Source of the DNA: Streptomyces sp. NBC_01116
GTDB taxonomy: Bacteria; Actinomycetota; Actinomycetes; Streptomycetales; Streptomycetaceae
Length of the DNA stretch: 64,000 bases
Reading direction: 5' to 3'
NCBI RefSeq assembly: GCF_041435495.1
Contig: NZ_CP108644.1
Coordinates: 7,797,501 to 7,861,500 of the forward strand
Position 1 is the stretch's first letter; every line of letters starts with the position of its first letter. Under the pieces are notes generated by a model. That model was not told where the DNA came from, searched no databases, and saw only the letters and a list, made by a program, of their open reading frames with translations. The position numbers and the translations under genes are program-made. Positions 17,756 through 26,940 of the stretch are shown piece after piece.

Positions 17756-19408
17756 ATGACGGACACCCCTGCCCGAGAAGCCGGTCCCCTGGTCACCGGG
17801 GCCGAGATCGCGAGGCTGGCGGGCGTCACCCGTGCCGCCGTCTCGAACTGGCGGCGACGCCACGAGGACTTCCCCGGGCCCGCCGGCGGAGGTGCCGGCA
17901 GCCCGCTGTTCGACCTGGCGGAGGTGCGGGCGTGGCTCGACGGGCAGCGCAAGGGGCGGGAAGTCTCCGTGGAGGTGCGGCTGTGGCAGGCGCTGCGCGG
18001 CGGGTACGGCGACGACATGCTGGGCGGACTTCTGGAGACCGCTCGTCTCCTCGCCGGGGGAGAGGCGCCTGAGCGGCTGCCGCCGGACATCGTCCGGCTG
18101 GCACGGAGTTTGGCGGAGGCCGAGGGCGCCGGAGCCGCCGTGACGGCTCTCTCGGAGCGTTTCACCGACTCCGTGCGCCGGGCCGGGTCGGACCAGGTCA
18201 CCTCGCCCCGTGTCCTGCGTGCCGTCCACCACTTCGTCGGCGAGGTGACACGTGACGCGACCATCTTCGACCCGGCCTGCGGTATCGGCTCCCTCCTGCT
18301 CGCCGTCGGCCCCGAGAGCGGCCCGCGGCGCTGTGGGCAGGAGTCCGACGCCGTCAGGGCCGAGTTCGCGCGACTTCGGGCCGACCTCACCGGGCGCACC
18401 GGCCTGCGCGTCGTCGCGGGGGACTCCCTGCGCGACGACCAATGGGCGGACCTCACCGCCGACCTGGTCGTCTGCGACCCTCCGGTCGGCGAACCCGACT
18501 GGGGCCGCGAGGATCTGCTGCTCGACTCGCGCTGGGAGTTCGGCACCCCGTCCCGTGCCGAAGGCGAACTCGCCTGGTTGCAGCACGCCTACGCGCACAC
18601 CGCGCCCGGCGGTCGCCTCCTGATCGTTCTGCCCGCCTCGGTCGCCTACCGCAAGGCCGGCCGCCGGATCAGGGCCGAGCTCGTGCGGCGGGGCGTCGTC
18701 GAGCAGGTCATCGCCCTGCCGTCGGGCACGGCGGCCTCGCATGCGCTTCCCGTCCACCTCTGGCAGCTCCGTCGGCCGCGGACACCGCGGGACGCCCTCA
18801 CCGGCGTCCGTATGGTGGATCTGTCGGCGAGCGACCCGGACGGTTCCCTGGAGCCGGCCCCCGACCGGACGGCGAACGTCCCCCTGATCGATCTGCTCGA
18901 TGATGCCGTCGACCTCACGCCCGGCCGTCATGTCAAGGATGTCCATCGTGACTACGCGGTCGAGTACGAGACCCTGCGACGCGAACTGGCCGAACGGGTA
19001 GGGCTGTTGGCAGAGCTACTGCCGACGCTGCTCGCGGGTGACGGTCCGAGCCCGCTGGACGGGCCCGCCGTCAGCGTCGCCGACCTCGCGCGCGCGGGAC
19101 TCGTGGAGTACGGCGATCCGGAACCGGTCTCGATCAGCGACCGGCTCGACACCGACTACTTCCAGGGCTTCCTGCGCGGCGCGGCCGGCCCCCGACGCTC
19201 CACGAGCGCCGGCGGCACGTTGCGCCTCGACGGCAGGGGCGCCCGCATCCCGCGGATGGACATCACCGGGCAACGACGATACGGGGCGGCTTTCCGGGCG
19301 CTCCAGGAGTTCGAGGAGCGGGCGCGGAGAGTGGCGGAGCTGAGCCGGGACGCGGTGGCACTGGCCAGGGACGGACTCGGCAACGGCGCGCTCGCCCCGG
19401 ACAGCTGA
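17756..19408 (+). CDS. Solitary N-6 DNA methylase-like protein with N-terminal HTH
   Basis: A 550-residue Rossmann-fold methyltransferase of the type I HsdM-like N6-adenine class. Residues 10-45 form a helix-turn-helix (EIARLAGVTRAAVSNWRRR). The SAM-binding motif I is DPACGIGSLL near residue 170, and the catalytic motif IV reads CDPPVGEPDWG near residue 240, where N6-adenine enzymes have (N/D/S)PP(Y/F/W). The aromatic residue that holds the flipped base is thus Val. The C-terminal third could hold a target-recognition region but shows no clear repeats. No specificity or nuclease gene is adjacent, so it is an orphan. It could be a regulatory or defence methylase, or a catalytically impaired relative. 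A strong hairpin follows 27 nt after the stop. Confidence 0.8.
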   Translation: MTDTPAREAGPLVTGAEIARLAGVTRAAVSNWRRRHEDFPGPAGGGAGSPLFDLAEVRAWLDGQRKGREVSVEVRLWQALRGGYGDDMLGGLLETARLLAGGEAPERLPPDIVRLARSLAEAEGAGAAVTALSERFTDSVRRAGSDQVTSPRVLRAVHHFVGEVTRDATIFDPACGIGSLLLAVGPESGPRRCGQESDAVRAEFARLRADLTGRTGLRVVAGDSLRDDQWADLTADLVVCDPPVGEPDWGREDLLLDSRWEFGTPSRAEGELAWLQHAYAHTAPGGRLLIVLPASVAYRKAGRRIRAELVRRGVVEQVIALPSGTAASHALPVHLWQLRRPRTPRDALTGVRMVDLSASDPDGSLEPAPDRTANVPLIDLLDDAVDLTPGRHVKDVHRDYAVEYETLRRELAERVGLLAELLPTLLAGDGPSPLDGPAVSVADLARAGLVEYGDPEPVSISDRLDTDYFQGFLRGAAGPRRSTSAGGTLRLDGRGARIPRMDITGQRRYGAAFRALQEFEERARRVAELSRDAVALARDGLGNGALAPDS

Positions 19409-19434
19409 TGGGGAGCGCCCTGCCGCCTGCTCCC

Positions 19435-19478
19435 GGCGGCCGATCCCGTTCGGGTCGCCCTGAACGGCATCGGCCGCC
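19435..19478 (+). terminator. Rho-independent-type hairpin after the DNA methylase
   Basis: Arms GGCGGCCGAT-c-CCGTTC and GAACGG-c-ATCGGCCGCC pair over 16 bp with one C-C mismatch and a 10-nt loop, 27 nt after the stop codon. No T-tract follows. It is the most stable hairpin noticed in this part of the window. Confidence 0.7.
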
Positions 19479-19558
19479 GGGTCGGCCGGGAACCGCAGCG
19501 GCGGGGGCCCTTTTCTTCCCGGCGGTCGCGTGATGACGCTCACCGCCGGGACGTCAGG

Positions 19559-20689
19559 TCAACGGAGGTCGGGGCCGCCCGCCTCGGCCAGTTCGGTGAG
19601 CAGGCTGATGTCCTCGTCGGCGTCGTCCGGGGTGTCCGGGCCGGTGCCGGGAAATGATCCGGAGGTCTCGTCGTCGGCGAGCTGCGGGTACTTCTCCAGG
19701 AGGAACCGCCGCCGGTACGCCATGTCGGCGGCGTCGACGATCCCCTCCAGCGTGGTCCAGTTGAGGGTGCCTCCGACGACGATTCCGAAGGCGGGAACCG
19801 CCTTGCCGAGCCCCTTCTTCGTGAGGCGGAAGCCGAACGCCTTCGCGAACTGCTGGGAGACCTTGGCGACCACCGCTTCGTTCAGGACCTCCCACGTCTT
19901 GCCGCGGAAGAGTGCTTGCGTGAGCCGCGAGATATCGGCCATCGCGGCGTTCTTGGCGGTGGCCGAACTCGCCGTCCCGACGTTGACGACCGACATCACG
20001 AAGAGCTTCTCGGCAGGCTCCTCGGGGTCGTAGCCGTAGAACAGGGAGACCTGTCCGACCGCGCGGGACGCGAGTCCGAGGACGACTGCCGTATCGGCGA
20101 CGAAAGCGCCCGCGATCGCTCCTCCCGAGGGGGCCGCCGCGGCGCCGGCGGAGGCGGCGATGACGAGCTCTCCTCCGGAGATCACCAGCCCCGCACCCGC
20201 TCCCGAGGGTGCGGCCGCCGCCGGAAAGTACCAGCCGGCCGCCCGCCCGCGGACCGCGTCGACCTGTTCGAGGTCGAGACGGCGCAGGTCCCGCAGCGAG
20301 TCGACGTCGTGCCCGCGCTTCTGGTGGAGCGTCACCACGCGCTTGGGTGAGAGGCCCGCCCGTGAGGCCCGCCCCACTGTCTGACGCAGGGATTGGGCGG
20401 CGGTGCCGCTCCAGTCCGGGAGGGCGTCGGCGGCCACGCGTGCCCCGGCACCGACCTTCTGTGCGCCCTTGGCGACGATTCCCTGCCCACGTGAGAGCGC
20501 GGCCTTCGCCCGAGGCAGGTTCTCCAGCTGCTTCGCGGCACGCTTGCCGAGGTGCGAGACGCCGTTGGCCACGTGCTCGCCGGCGTTCCTCATGGCTCGG
20601 GACAGAGGCCGGCCCTTGGACTCCTGGACCGCGCGCCAGGCGTCGAGTTCGTAGTCCGAGGGCAGCTGATCGGACTGCCGGTTGCTCAT
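19559..20689 (-). CDS. EcsC-family protein
   Basis: A 376-residue protein whose region from about residue 120 to 340 matches the EcsC family: glycine/alanine-rich segments at 150-205, then FYGYDPEEPAEKLFVMSVVN and, near 300, GKAVPAFGIVVGGTLNW followed by ADMAYRRRFLLEKYP. The residues around 150-205 could form membrane-inserting helices. The first 100 residues are basic and polar and the tail is acidic. The biochemical role of EcsC proteins is not settled. A ribosome site GGGGGG lies just upstream of the ATG. It stands alone, facing the methylase gene convergently. Confidence 0.82.
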   Translation of the reverse strand: MSNRQSDQLPSDYELDAWRAVQESKGRPLSRAMRNAGEHVANGVSHLGKRAAKQLENLPRAKAALSRGQGIVAKGAQKVGAGARVAADALPDWSGTAAQSLRQTVGRASRAGLSPKRVVTLHQKRGHDVDSLRDLRRLDLEQVDAVRGRAAGWYFPAAAAPSGAGAGLVISGGELVIAASAGAAAAPSGGAIAGAFVADTAVVLGLASRAVGQVSLFYGYDPEEPAEKLFVMSVVNVGTASSATAKNAAMADISRLTQALFRGKTWEVLNEAVVAKVSQQFAKAFGFRLTKKGLGKAVPAFGIVVGGTLNWTTLEGIVDAADMAYRRRFLLEKYPQLADDETSGSFPGTGPDTPDDADEDISLLTELAEAGGPDLR

Positions 20690-20931
20690 GGTCCCCCCTG
20701 GGACGTGGATGGTGATGCGCGGGTGGTGACCCGGCAGGTGGTGCGTCGAGAGCTGTCGGGCGGGGTGGCGGAGGCTGTGGCCCGGAGACGGTGAGGGCGG
20801 AGGCAGGACTCTCGCCGTCGATCAGCGGGTCCTCCAGAACACCGCGCTCAGTGGTGCGGAGCGGAAGACCGGTCACCGCAACTGTACACGAACTGCCATG
20901 GCAGCAGCGGGAATTCAGTCCGTTGACAGCG

Positions 20932-21207
20932 TCAACGGGTCACGGTTGCGCGCGAGTGGAGCCGGTCGAACTCGGGCCACCCGTCCCGGGTGCGGTGGCG
21001 CATGCAGACGGTGACCGTCCGTATGAGGAAAAGGTTGCAATGTTCCGTCCGTCCACGCCTTCCGGTCGCCGAGCACCTGCGCCGACCTCGTACCGCCGAC
21101 GAGTAGACGCCGAGCGGGAGCAGCGCGCACAGCGAGGCGATCAGCACCATGAGGCCGGCGGCGACGGTCCTGCGGCCGGCCGTGGCGGTGGAGTCGGCGA
21201 TGGACAC
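20932..21207 (-). CDS. Possible small membrane protein
   Basis: In the 800-nt stretch between the EcsC gene and the DUF1269 gene I see no convincing gene. The best candidate is a GTG-initiated frame of 91 residues with one hydrophobic segment near its start (AAGLMVLIASLCALLPLGV). The rest is basic and unremarkable and the ribosome site is weak. It could be spurious. Confidence 0.22.
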   Translation of the reverse strand: MSIADSTATAGRRTVAAGLMVLIASLCALLPLGVYSSAVRGRRRCSATGRRGRTEHCNLFLIRTVTVCMRHRTRDGWPEFDRLHSRATVTR

Positions 21208-21501
21208 GGCGCCCCGACCGCCAGGACGTGGTTCGGCGTGGCGGTGTCGGTCCTCGGGCGGAGCCGGTTCATCCGTGTCCTCCCGGCTGCCGCGGACAGC
21301 GGACATACGGCTTCGGTGCGCCGATCCTGGTCGGCGTTCCGGTGCCGGGCCCGCGCTGGAGGCCGAACGAGTGACCGGGGCGAAACGGATGACGTGCCGG
21401 TTTTCCTCCCAGGGTGCGCGATGCGGTCGTCCGGCCTTGAATGGGCGCTGTCCGGACGCCGTCTCCGGCGTCCCTGTCTGTTCGCGTCCCGCGGAGGATC
21501 C

Positions 21502-21986
21502 ATGGCCACGCTGACCGTCTGGAAGTTCGACTCACCCGAAAGCGCCACCGGTGTCGAGAGCTCGCTCCTGGACCTGCAGAAGCAGGACTGATCAAGGTGC
21601 TCGACGCGGCCACGGTCAGCTGGCCGGCCGACGCGGTCAAGCCGAAGACGAAGCAGCTGAGGAACCTCACGGGCGTCGGAGCGCTCTCCGGCACCTTCTG
21701 GGGCATGCTCTTCGGCCTGCTCTTCTTCGTGCCGCTGCTCGGCGCCGCGGTCGGCGCGGCGGCGGGCGCGCTCGGCGGCAAGCTGTCCGACGTGGGGATC
21801 GACGACGACTTCATCGAATCGGTCAAGTCGAAGGTCACGCCCGGCACGTCCGCGCTCTTCCTCCTGTCGCAGGACGCCGTGGTCGACCGGGTGCGTGCGG
21901 CGTTCCCCGATGGTCACGCCGAGCTGATCCAGTCGAACCTGGACCGTGAGAAGGAGGCCAAGCTCCGCGAGGTCTTCGCCGACTGA
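21502..21986 (+). pseudogene. Frameshifted DUF1269-family membrane protein gene
   Basis: Two adjacent frames together spell one DUF1269 protein of about 161 residues. The 5' part begins MATLTVWKFDSPESA (ATG at 21502 with GGAGG 6 nt upstream) and stops at TGA 21589-21591. The next frame carries on LIKVLDAATVSWP, the glycine-rich membrane segment TFWGMLFGLLFFVPLLG and the family's SDVGIDDDFI, ending at 21986. The frames meet at 21586-21591, where one C appears to be missing (GACTGATC where GACCTGATC would keep the frame). A true single-base deletion and a sequencing error cannot be told apart here. The family is a membrane-associated protein of unknown function. It lies 75 nt upstream of the SulP transporter in the same direction. 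Confidence 0.8.
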
Positions 21987-22061
21987 CCCCCGTCCGCCAT
22001 CCCGTGAGCCCGCCGTGCGAGGTGACGCACGGCGGGCCCTGGCTTCGGAAAGGGGGGCCGC

Positions 22062-24254
22062 GTGCCCGGACCATGGACGGCGCTGCGGCGCGGGGCCCGC
22101 CGGCTGGGGAAGCCGAAGCCTTCGGATCTCGGCTCGGGTGCGGTGACCGGACTCTTCTCGATCCCGGAAGGGATGGCGTACGCGTCTATCGCCGGGTTCA
22201 ACCCGGTGGCCGGCCTGTACGCGGGCGTCGTACCGGCGATCGTCGGCTCGCTCACCTCCCGTACGGTCCTCGTGGTCACGACGCTGACCAGCGCCATCGC
22301 CCTGACCTCGCAGAGCGTCCTGTCGGAGGCCGGCCTCGATCCGAAGGACGCCGGGAACGTCGCCCTGCTGACGGTCATGGTCGGCGTGGTGATGCTGCTG
22401 ATGCGGGCGCTGCGGCTCGGTGCGGTGATGAGCTTCGTCTCCAACGCCGTGATGACCGGCTTCTCCACCGGCATCGCCCTGCAGATCATCGCCGGTGTCC
22501 TCAAGGACGCCACCGGCTACGGACCCCGTGGACACAACAAGCTCCACCAACTCGGCGACTGGCTGTGGCACATCGGCGACTGGCAGCTCGCCGCCACCCT
22601 CACCGCCCTCGCCACCATCGCCGTCTGGGCACTCGCCCGGACCGTGAAGCGGCTGCGACCGGTGGCGCTCCTGATCGCGATGGTCGCGGTCACCGCGGGC
22701 GTCGTCCTGTTCGGCACGGACGTGGAATCGGTCAGGGACATCGCCTCCACCCCGGCCGCCCTGCCCTCCTTCACCGCACCCGGCCTCTCCGCCGTCCCCG
22801 ACCTCGCGTGGGGCACGGTCTCGGTCGCGCTCGTCGCCCTCGCCCAGGCCGCCGGCATCGCCCCGTCCATGCCCAATCCGGACGGCACGCGCTCCGACAT
22901 CAACGGCGACTTCCGCTCGCAGGGTTACGCCAACCTCGCCGGCGGCCTCTTCCAGGCCCTGCCGTCCGGCGGCTCCATGTCCCGTACGGGCGTGGCGGTC
23001 TCCGCCGGTGCTCGTACCCGCTGGGCCGGCATCGTCTCCGGCGTCTTCCTCGCCCTGGTCGTGCTGTTGTGCGGCTCGCTCGCCGAACGCATCCCGATGC
23101 CGGTGCTCGGCGGCCTGATCCTGGTGGTGGGAGGTGAGCTGGTCCGGGGCAAGCGGCACGACATCCTGCTGGTGTTCCGCACGTCGTGGATGTCGGCCGG
23201 TGCGATGGTGCTGACCTTCCTCGCCACGACCCAGCTCCCGCTCCAGCAGGCCATCGTCCTCTGCGCCGTCCTGTCCCTGCTGCTGTACTGCGCGCAGTCC
23301 GCCCGCCAGGCGAAGCTCGTCGCTCTCGTGCGGCGGGACAGCGGCCGGTGGGAGACCGCCGAACCGCCGAAGGCCCTCGCACCCGGCACGGTCACCGTCC
23401 TCGACTACGCCGGCTCGTCGTTCTTCGCCGAACTGCCCCGGATCGAGACGCGACTGCCCGCCATGGACGAGGCCCGCGGGGCAGTCCTGGTCCTCGTCGT
23501 CCGGACGCTGCCCGACGTGCCGTCCTCCGCCATGCTGGGTCTCCTCGACCGGTACGCGAACGCCCTCGCGGACCGGGGCGGCCGCCTGGTCCTGTGCGGG
23601 GTCCACCCCTCGCTCGTACGGCTCCTGGAGCGGTCCGGAGTCGCCGCCCGGCTGGGTGACGGCGGGATCGTACCCGCGGCCCCCGACCTGTTCGGTCCCC
23701 TCGACGCCGCTCTCGACGACGCTCGTCGATGGGCGTCCGCCCACTCACCCGAACAGCCCCGGCCTCCCGGCTCACCCCGCCGCCCGGCGTTGAGGCTCGG
23801 CGTCGGGGCCGCGCCGGCTGACCATCACCGGGCCACTCCACCCGGTCACGGGATCAGGGAGGGGCACGCTACAGCGAACCCCCGAGGCCGCGGGCCGGGA
23901 GCGTCCACGGGCCGACCAGGCCCGCAGGCGCATGCAGCACGGCGAGGACACCGCACGCCGGGCGGGCCTGTACCGACACAGGACACCAGGTGGCTCCCGG
24001 CTCGTCAGGGCTTCCTGGCGACCGCCCCGTACATGGCGATGTCGCGGCCGTCGATGCCGCTCTGTTCCGGGCCCGGCCGCCAGGAGTGCACCTGGGTGAC
24101 CCCCGGCTCCTGCAGCACCAGGCCGTCGAAGAGCGAGGTGGCGGTGGCGAGATCGCGCAGGACGAAGGGCATGCCCTGCTCGCGGTACTCCTGGGCGACC
24201 CGGTTGACCTCCTCGGGAGCGAAGTCCGCGGTGCCGATGGTCATCGCCAGATAG
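22062..24254 (+). CDS. SulP-family inorganic anion transporter with abnormal C-terminal extension
   Basis: Membrane transporter of the SulP/SLC26 family (sulfate, bicarbonate or related anions). It has about 10-12 hydrophobic segments in residues 20-420, including the family signature GLFSIPEGMAYASIAGFNPV and SNPDGTRSD-like SMPNPDGTRSD near 270. A STAS-like domain follows at about 445-565 (TVTVLDYAGSSFFAELPRIE). GTG start after GGAAAGGGGGG. Recognisable homology ends near position 23750. The frame then stays open for another 165 codons of low-complexity Pro/Arg/Gly sequence and runs about 250 nt into the opposite-strand methyltransferase gene. Family members usually end after STAS, so the native stop may have been lost. 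Confidence 0.85.
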   Translation: MPGPWTALRRGARRLGKPKPSDLGSGAVTGLFSIPEGMAYASIAGFNPVAGLYAGVVPAIVGSLTSRTVLVVTTLTSAIALTSQSVLSEAGLDPKDAGNVALLTVMVGVVMLLMRALRLGAVMSFVSNAVMTGFSTGIALQIIAGVLKDATGYGPRGHNKLHQLGDWLWHIGDWQLAATLTALATIAVWALARTVKRLRPVALLIAMVAVTAGVVLFGTDVESVRDIASTPAALPSFTAPGLSAVPDLAWGTVSVALVALAQAAGIAPSMPNPDGTRSDINGDFRSQGYANLAGGLFQALPSGGSMSRTGVAVSAGARTRWAGIVSGVFLALVVLLCGSLAERIPMPVLGGLILVVGGELVRGKRHDILLVFRTSWMSAGAMVLTFLATTQLPLQQAIVLCAVLSLLLYCAQSARQAKLVALVRRDSGRWETAEPPKALAPGTVTVLDYAGSSFFAELPRIETRLPAMDEARGAVLVLVVRTLPDVPSSAMLGLLDRYANALADRGGRLVLCGVHPSLVRLLERSGVAARLGDGGIVPAAPDLFGPLDAALDDARRWASAHSPEQPRPPGSPRRPALRLGVGAAPADHHRATPPGHGIREGHATANPRGRGPGASTGRPGPQAHAARRGHRTPGGPVPTQDTRWLPARQGFLATAPYMAMSRPSMPLCSGPGRQECTWVTPGSCSTRPSKSEVAVARSRRTKGMPCSRYSWATRLTSSGAKSAVPMVIAR

Positions 24255-24814
24255 CTTCCGGAGGCCAGCGGGTCCAGCAGCCGTTGGACCAGCCGCCGGT
24301 CGTCCGGGGGCAGGATGAAGTGCATGATGCCGATCACCATGAGGCCGACGGGCCGGTTCAGGTCGATGAGCTCGCGGAACTCGGCACTGCCCAGGATGGC
24401 GTCGGGGTCGTGCATGTTCGCGTCCACGTACGCGGTCGCGCCCTCGGGCGAGGACTGGAGCAGGGCGCGGGCGTGAGCGAGGACGATGGGGTCGTTGTCG
24501 ACGTAGACCACGTGGGATTCCTGCGCCACCTCCTGCACGATCTCGTGCAGGTTCGGCGACGTCGGAAGTCCGGTACCGACGTCGAGGAACTGGCGGATGC
24601 CCCGTTCCTGTGCCAGGAAGCGCGCGGTGCGGTGCATGAACCGGCGGTTCTCCAGCATGTGCACGGGCAGGGCGGGCCAGTGCCGGGCCATGGCGTCGCC
24701 CGCCTCGACGTCCACGGGGTAGTGGTCCTTGCCGCCCAGGATGTAGTCGTACACCCGGGCGGAGTGGGCCCGTGAGGTCGCCAGTCCGCCCTGATGGTCG
24801 TTCGGCGTGTTCAT
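24005..24814 (-). CDS. SAM-dependent methyltransferase, PF04672 (DUF574) type
   Basis: A 269-residue protein of the actinobacterial S-adenosylmethionine methyltransferase family PF04672. SARVYDYILGGKDHYPVD near residues 17-33 is a family hallmark, motif I is LDVGTGLPTSPNLHE near 76-90, VYVDNDPIVL is the acidic motif II, and MHFILPPDD follows the catalytic core. Many paralogues occur in each Streptomyces genome and their substrates are mostly unknown. The 3' end overlaps the open frame of the SulP gene on the other strand by 250 nt, but the conserved residues here are on this strand. An 88-nt gap separates it from the upstream PP2C gene in the same direction. Confidence 0.88.
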   Translation of the reverse strand: MNTPNDHQGGLATSRAHSARVYDYILGGKDHYPVDVEAGDAMARHWPALPVHMLENRRFMHRTARFLAQERGIRQFLDVGTGLPTSPNLHEIVQEVAQESHVVYVDNDPIVLAHARALLQSSPEGATAYVDANMHDPDAILGSAEFRELIDLNRPVGLMVIGIMHFILPPDDRRLVQRLLDPLASGSYLAMTIGTADFAPEEVNRVAQEYREQGMPFVLRDLATATSLFDGLVLQEPGVTQVHSWRPGPEQSGIDGRDIAMYGAVARKP

Positions 24815-24902
24815 GCGGAGCCTCTTTCGTCCGGGGACGGGCCTTCTCGACGGTATAGAGGCGCTGATCCGGGCGCAAACGATGAGGTTCCGACAGGGGC
24901 GG

Positions 24903-26552
24903 TCACGAGTCCGGGCGGGCTTGCAGGGCGATGATGGCGATGTCGTCCCGGCGGTGGTGCAGAGGTGGCAGAAGGCCGCGGATCAGGGAAGGCAGCGGCG
25001 GGCTCCGGCGTGCCAGGGCGTCGGTGCGTGTCCGCAGCCGGCGGAGGTTGTCGCCGATGTCCGTGTTCGGTGTCTCCACCAGCCCGTCGGTGTAGAACAT
25101 CAGGGTGTCACCCTCACGCAGGTCCGCGTGGAGGGTGGTGCGGGCGAGGTCGTCGATGACGCACAGCGGCGGGTCCGGGGCCGTGAGGCCGTGCAGATAC
25201 CGCGACGGCGCGTCCGCCGGGATCAGCAGGGGCGGCGGGTGCCCGGCGTTGGACAGGGCGAAGTGCCAGCCGCCGTGCGTCCGCCGGCGCAGCACGGCGT
25301 GCACCGCCGTCACCATCGACGGACTGTCGAGCGCCTGCACGATGCGGTCGAGCCGCCTCAGGGTGACCGCCGGACTGCCGGCCGGCCCGCTGTCGTACGC
25401 GAGCCCCCTCAGGAGGCTGTTGACGCGTCCCATGGCCATGGCCGCGTCGAGGTCGTGCCCCGCGATGTCACCGATTGACAGGGCGAGGGCGTCGGCGGAG
25501 AGCCGGACGGCGTCGTACCAGTCCCCGCCGACCTCCGCCGCCGAGTCGGCCGGATGGTAGAGCGCGGCGATCGTGAGCCCTTCGACGGACGGCGGGGCCG
25601 CCAGGAACGACTGCTGCAGCGCGAGCGCCTTGCCACGGATGCTCTGCAACTCCATCGTCCGGCGCAGCGGCCCGCTCATCTGCTGGAAGACATCCCGCAG
25701 CAGCGAGAGGTCGGCCTCGTCCGGGGGCGGGTTGCCCCGACAGGTCGCGATGGTCGCCAGTGCGACGGTCCGGCCGTCCACCACCACGGGCAGCAGGGCC
25801 ACGCCCGTCGCCCCGGCTTCCCGCAGCCACCGCACGGAGACGTCCGACAGCCCGTCCCCGGGGGGCCCGTCGGGCGGGAAGACCAGCAGCCGGGCCTCCT
25901 GGTTCTCGATGGCCCGCTGGGCCACCGGACCGAGCATGAAATCGACGTCCAGCGGGGGCAGGGAAGGCAGCCCGGGGGCAAGCCCCACGCGCTCCGGAGA
26001 CATTGAGGCCGGTGCGTCGGCGGGCCGCACACCGGCCTCGACGCCGTCCACCACGCGGAAGATGGCCACCGCGTCGGCGAGTTCGGGCACCACGGCCGCC
26101 GCCGTCGTCAGAAAGGCCTCCGAAAGATCGTGGGCCGCGGGCACCGCCGCCATGCGGGCCAGCAACTTCTCCCGCATACGGGTTCGCCAGTTCTCCTCCG
26201 CGTCGGTGGCCGTTCCGACGAACTCGATCTCACCGTTCTCGTCGACAACGGGCGCGGCGATGATCTTGACGTGGCGGAAACGGTCGGCTGCCCCGTCGAG
26301 CCGCACCCTGACGATCGTGTCGAGAGGGGACTGCTGCTGCGTGGCCCTGCGCCACGCGCGCTGGAACCAGTCCCGGTCCTTGGGATGCACGGCGTCCATC
26401 CACGTGGTGTCGGCGTCGGGGGTCCACAGCTTCTCGGCGACCCCGCCCCCGGACAACACGGTGACGACACCGCCGGGCGACATCACCCACACCGACTGCG
26501 GCACGGCCCCCATGAGCGCCTGGTACCGCCTGAGGAGACGCTTCTCGTTCAC
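24903..26552 (-). CDS. PAS-GAF-PP2C (SpoIIE/RsbU-type) serine phosphatase
   Basis: A 549-residue cytosolic phosphatase. The PAS domain covers about residues 5-125 (WTPDADTTWMDAVHPKDRDWF), a GAF-like domain about 145-305, and the SpoIIE-type PP2C domain about 325-545. The metal-binding aspartates are in AAEVGGDWYDA, SIGDIAGHDLDAA, FYTDGL and HHRRDDIAI. Such enzymes dephosphorylate anti-anti-sigma factors in partner-switching stress pathways; no anti-sigma or STAS gene is adjacent. The GTG start is set by GGAGG about 8 nt upstream. A second PP2C enzyme and a kinase lie 4-5 kb away, making this a local signalling block. Confidence 0.88.
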   Translation of the reverse strand: MNEKRLLRRYQALMGAVPQSVWVMSPGGVVTVLSGGGVAEKLWTPDADTTWMDAVHPKDRDWFQRAWRRATQQQSPLDTIVRVRLDGAADRFRHVKIIAAPVVDENGEIEFVGTATDAEENWRTRMREKLLARMAAVPAAHDLSEAFLTTAAAVVPELADAVAIFRVVDGVEAGVRPADAPASMSPERVGLAPGLPSLPPLDVDFMLGPVAQRAIENQEARLLVFPPDGPPGDGLSDVSVRWLREAGATGVALLPVVVDGRTVALATIATCRGNPPPDEADLSLLRDVFQQMSGPLRRTMELQSIRGKALALQQSFLAAPPSVEGLTIAALYHPADSAAEVGGDWYDAVRLSADALALSIGDIAGHDLDAAMAMGRVNSLLRGLAYDSGPAGSPAVTLRRLDRIVQALDSPSMVTAVHAVLRRRTHGGWHFALSNAGHPPPLLIPADAPSRYLHGLTAPDPPLCVIDDLARTTLHADLREGDTLMFYTDGLVETPNTDIGDNLRRLRTRTDALARRSPPLPSLIRGLLPPLHHRRDDIAIIALQARPDS

Positions 26553-26940
26553 GGCCGCCCCCTCCGCCGCCGGGCCGACAAGCACGAGGGCCGGGCCGGC
26601 GGCACAGCATCCCCTGCCGGCGGCCCTGATCGGCTCCGCCCGCCCTGTTCTCCGGACGGCGTCAGTGGATCATCACCACTCATGCTCCGATGATCTCTCG
26701 CATCCGGGACATCAGCACACCCGGGCGCTTCGCACGACCACGGGCCCCCAGCAGGGTTCACGGGAGTGCATGACCGGCGTCCGGCCCGTCCGGCGGGCGG
26801 ACCGGCCGACGGCCACACCCCGCACCTGCCCGAGAGGAAGGTGGGCGACCGACCGCGAGTTCCCCATCCAGGTGACCCCCCGGCCCTCGCCCCGCTCCGT
26901 TCGGGTGCTCGGCCAGAGGCCAGAGGCCAGAGGTCAGAGG
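26553..26940. other. Intergenic stretch ending in a 7-bp tandem repeat
   Basis: No gene recognised in these 388 nt. From 26913 the unit CCAGAGG occurs three times, then TCAGAGG and a partial TCAGA. The last copy supplies the TGA stop codon of the SH3-like gene read on the minus strand, so repeat expansion would alter the end of that protein. Confidence 0.5.
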
